5,474 nucleotides of DNA from Actinomycetota bacterium (GTDB lineage: Bacteria; Actinomycetota; Actinomycetes; Nanopelagicales; Nanopelagicaceae), in assembly GCA_009699645.1 (NCBI GenBank), contig WLNU01000072.1:1-5474 (forward strand). The letters run 5' to 3'. The position numbers were made by a program, and so were the translations under genes. The notes under the pieces are model-generated. The model did not search any database. It was not told the DNA's origin and worked only from the letters and a program-made list of their open reading frames with translations. Below are positions 5,340-5,474 of this stretch, piece after piece; position 1 is the stretch's first letter, and each line of letters starts with the position of its first letter.

Positions 5340-5474
5340 TTACTTTGCAACGGCCTTCTTGAGCTTAGTTCCAGCGCTGACCTTGACGCCAGTGCGTGCA
5401 GGGATCTGCAGAACCGCGCCGGTTTGTGGGTTACGGCCTGAGCGTGCCGCACGTGCAACTGCCTCGATTGAGAT
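5340..5474 (-). CDS. hup: HU-family nucleoid DNA-binding protein, C-terminal part (5' end outside window)
   Basis: Read on the minus strand from the window edge to TAA (5342-5340), the frame gives 44 residues. They contain RAARSGRNPQTGAVLQIPAR followed by TGVKVSAGTKLKKAVAK. This is the DNA-binding arm and last strand/helix of HU: the GRNPQTG turn, the conserved Pro of IPA at the arm tip that intercalates into DNA, and the basic C-terminal helix. It is most like Streptomyces HupA-type HU, which shares RNPQTG, IQIPA and VKVSAGSKLK. It ends soon after the core fold, so it lacks the long Lys/Ala-rich tail of mycobacterial HupB. HU dimers bend and compact DNA in the nucleoid. It converges on the transporter operon and shares its terminator; no functional link is implied. 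The N-terminal helices lie outside the window. Confidence 0.93.
   Translation of the reverse strand: MSIEAVARAARSGRNPQTGAVLQIPARTGVKVSAGTKLKKAVAK

Overview
The window looks like part of a chromosome of moderate-to-low-GC Actinobacteria, possibly a freshwater streamlined lineage. The best evidence is the HU fragment at the right edge, whose C-terminus closely resembles Streptomyces HupA-type HU. Start codons are mixed: GTG and TTG are both used behind good Shine-Dalgarno sites. The lineage assignment is inference; no rRNA or marker gene is present.

Layout, left to right. Positions 1-131 hold the last 42 codons of a zinc-type medium-chain alcohol dehydrogenase (+ strand). A 113-base gap follows, with a weak promoter candidate and a short in-frame stretch that resembles the N-terminus of a NIPSNAP protein. 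Then comes a tight + strand operon: an exported solute-binding protein (245-1375), two permeases (1393-2310 and 2307-3101), an ATPase (3120-4169) and an enolase-superfamily enzyme of the mandelate racemase type (4166-5275). Permease 1/permease 2 and ATPase/enzyme each overlap by ATGA; 18 bases separate permease 2 from the ATPase. The operon ends at a strong bidirectional terminator (5292-5325), beyond which lies the 3' end of a convergent HU gene (- strand, 5340-5474).

How the genes fit together. The transporter has the full PotABCD/AfuABC-like set: one binding protein, two different permeases and one ATPase with a C-terminal TOBE region. The enolase-superfamily gene is translationally coupled to the ATPase gene, so the imported solute is probably its substrate or a precursor. 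With a dehydrogenase just upstream, the simplest reading is uptake and first-step catabolism of an acid sugar or similar hydroxy acid. The exact substrate cannot be read from the sequence.

Points worth a second look: the binding protein has a clean signal peptide but no lipobox cysteine; a 14-bp hairpin and a 15-bp palindrome sit between the binding-protein and permease genes; the end of permease 2 contains a perfect hairpin that reads as an intrinsic terminator on the antisense strand; the enolase-family protein keeps the metal ligands and His-Asp dyad of mandelate racemase with exact spacing but has K-x-R where K-x-K is usual; and NIPSNAP-like residues precede the binding-protein start. I found no CRISPR array, tRNA, rRNA, transposon or integrase.
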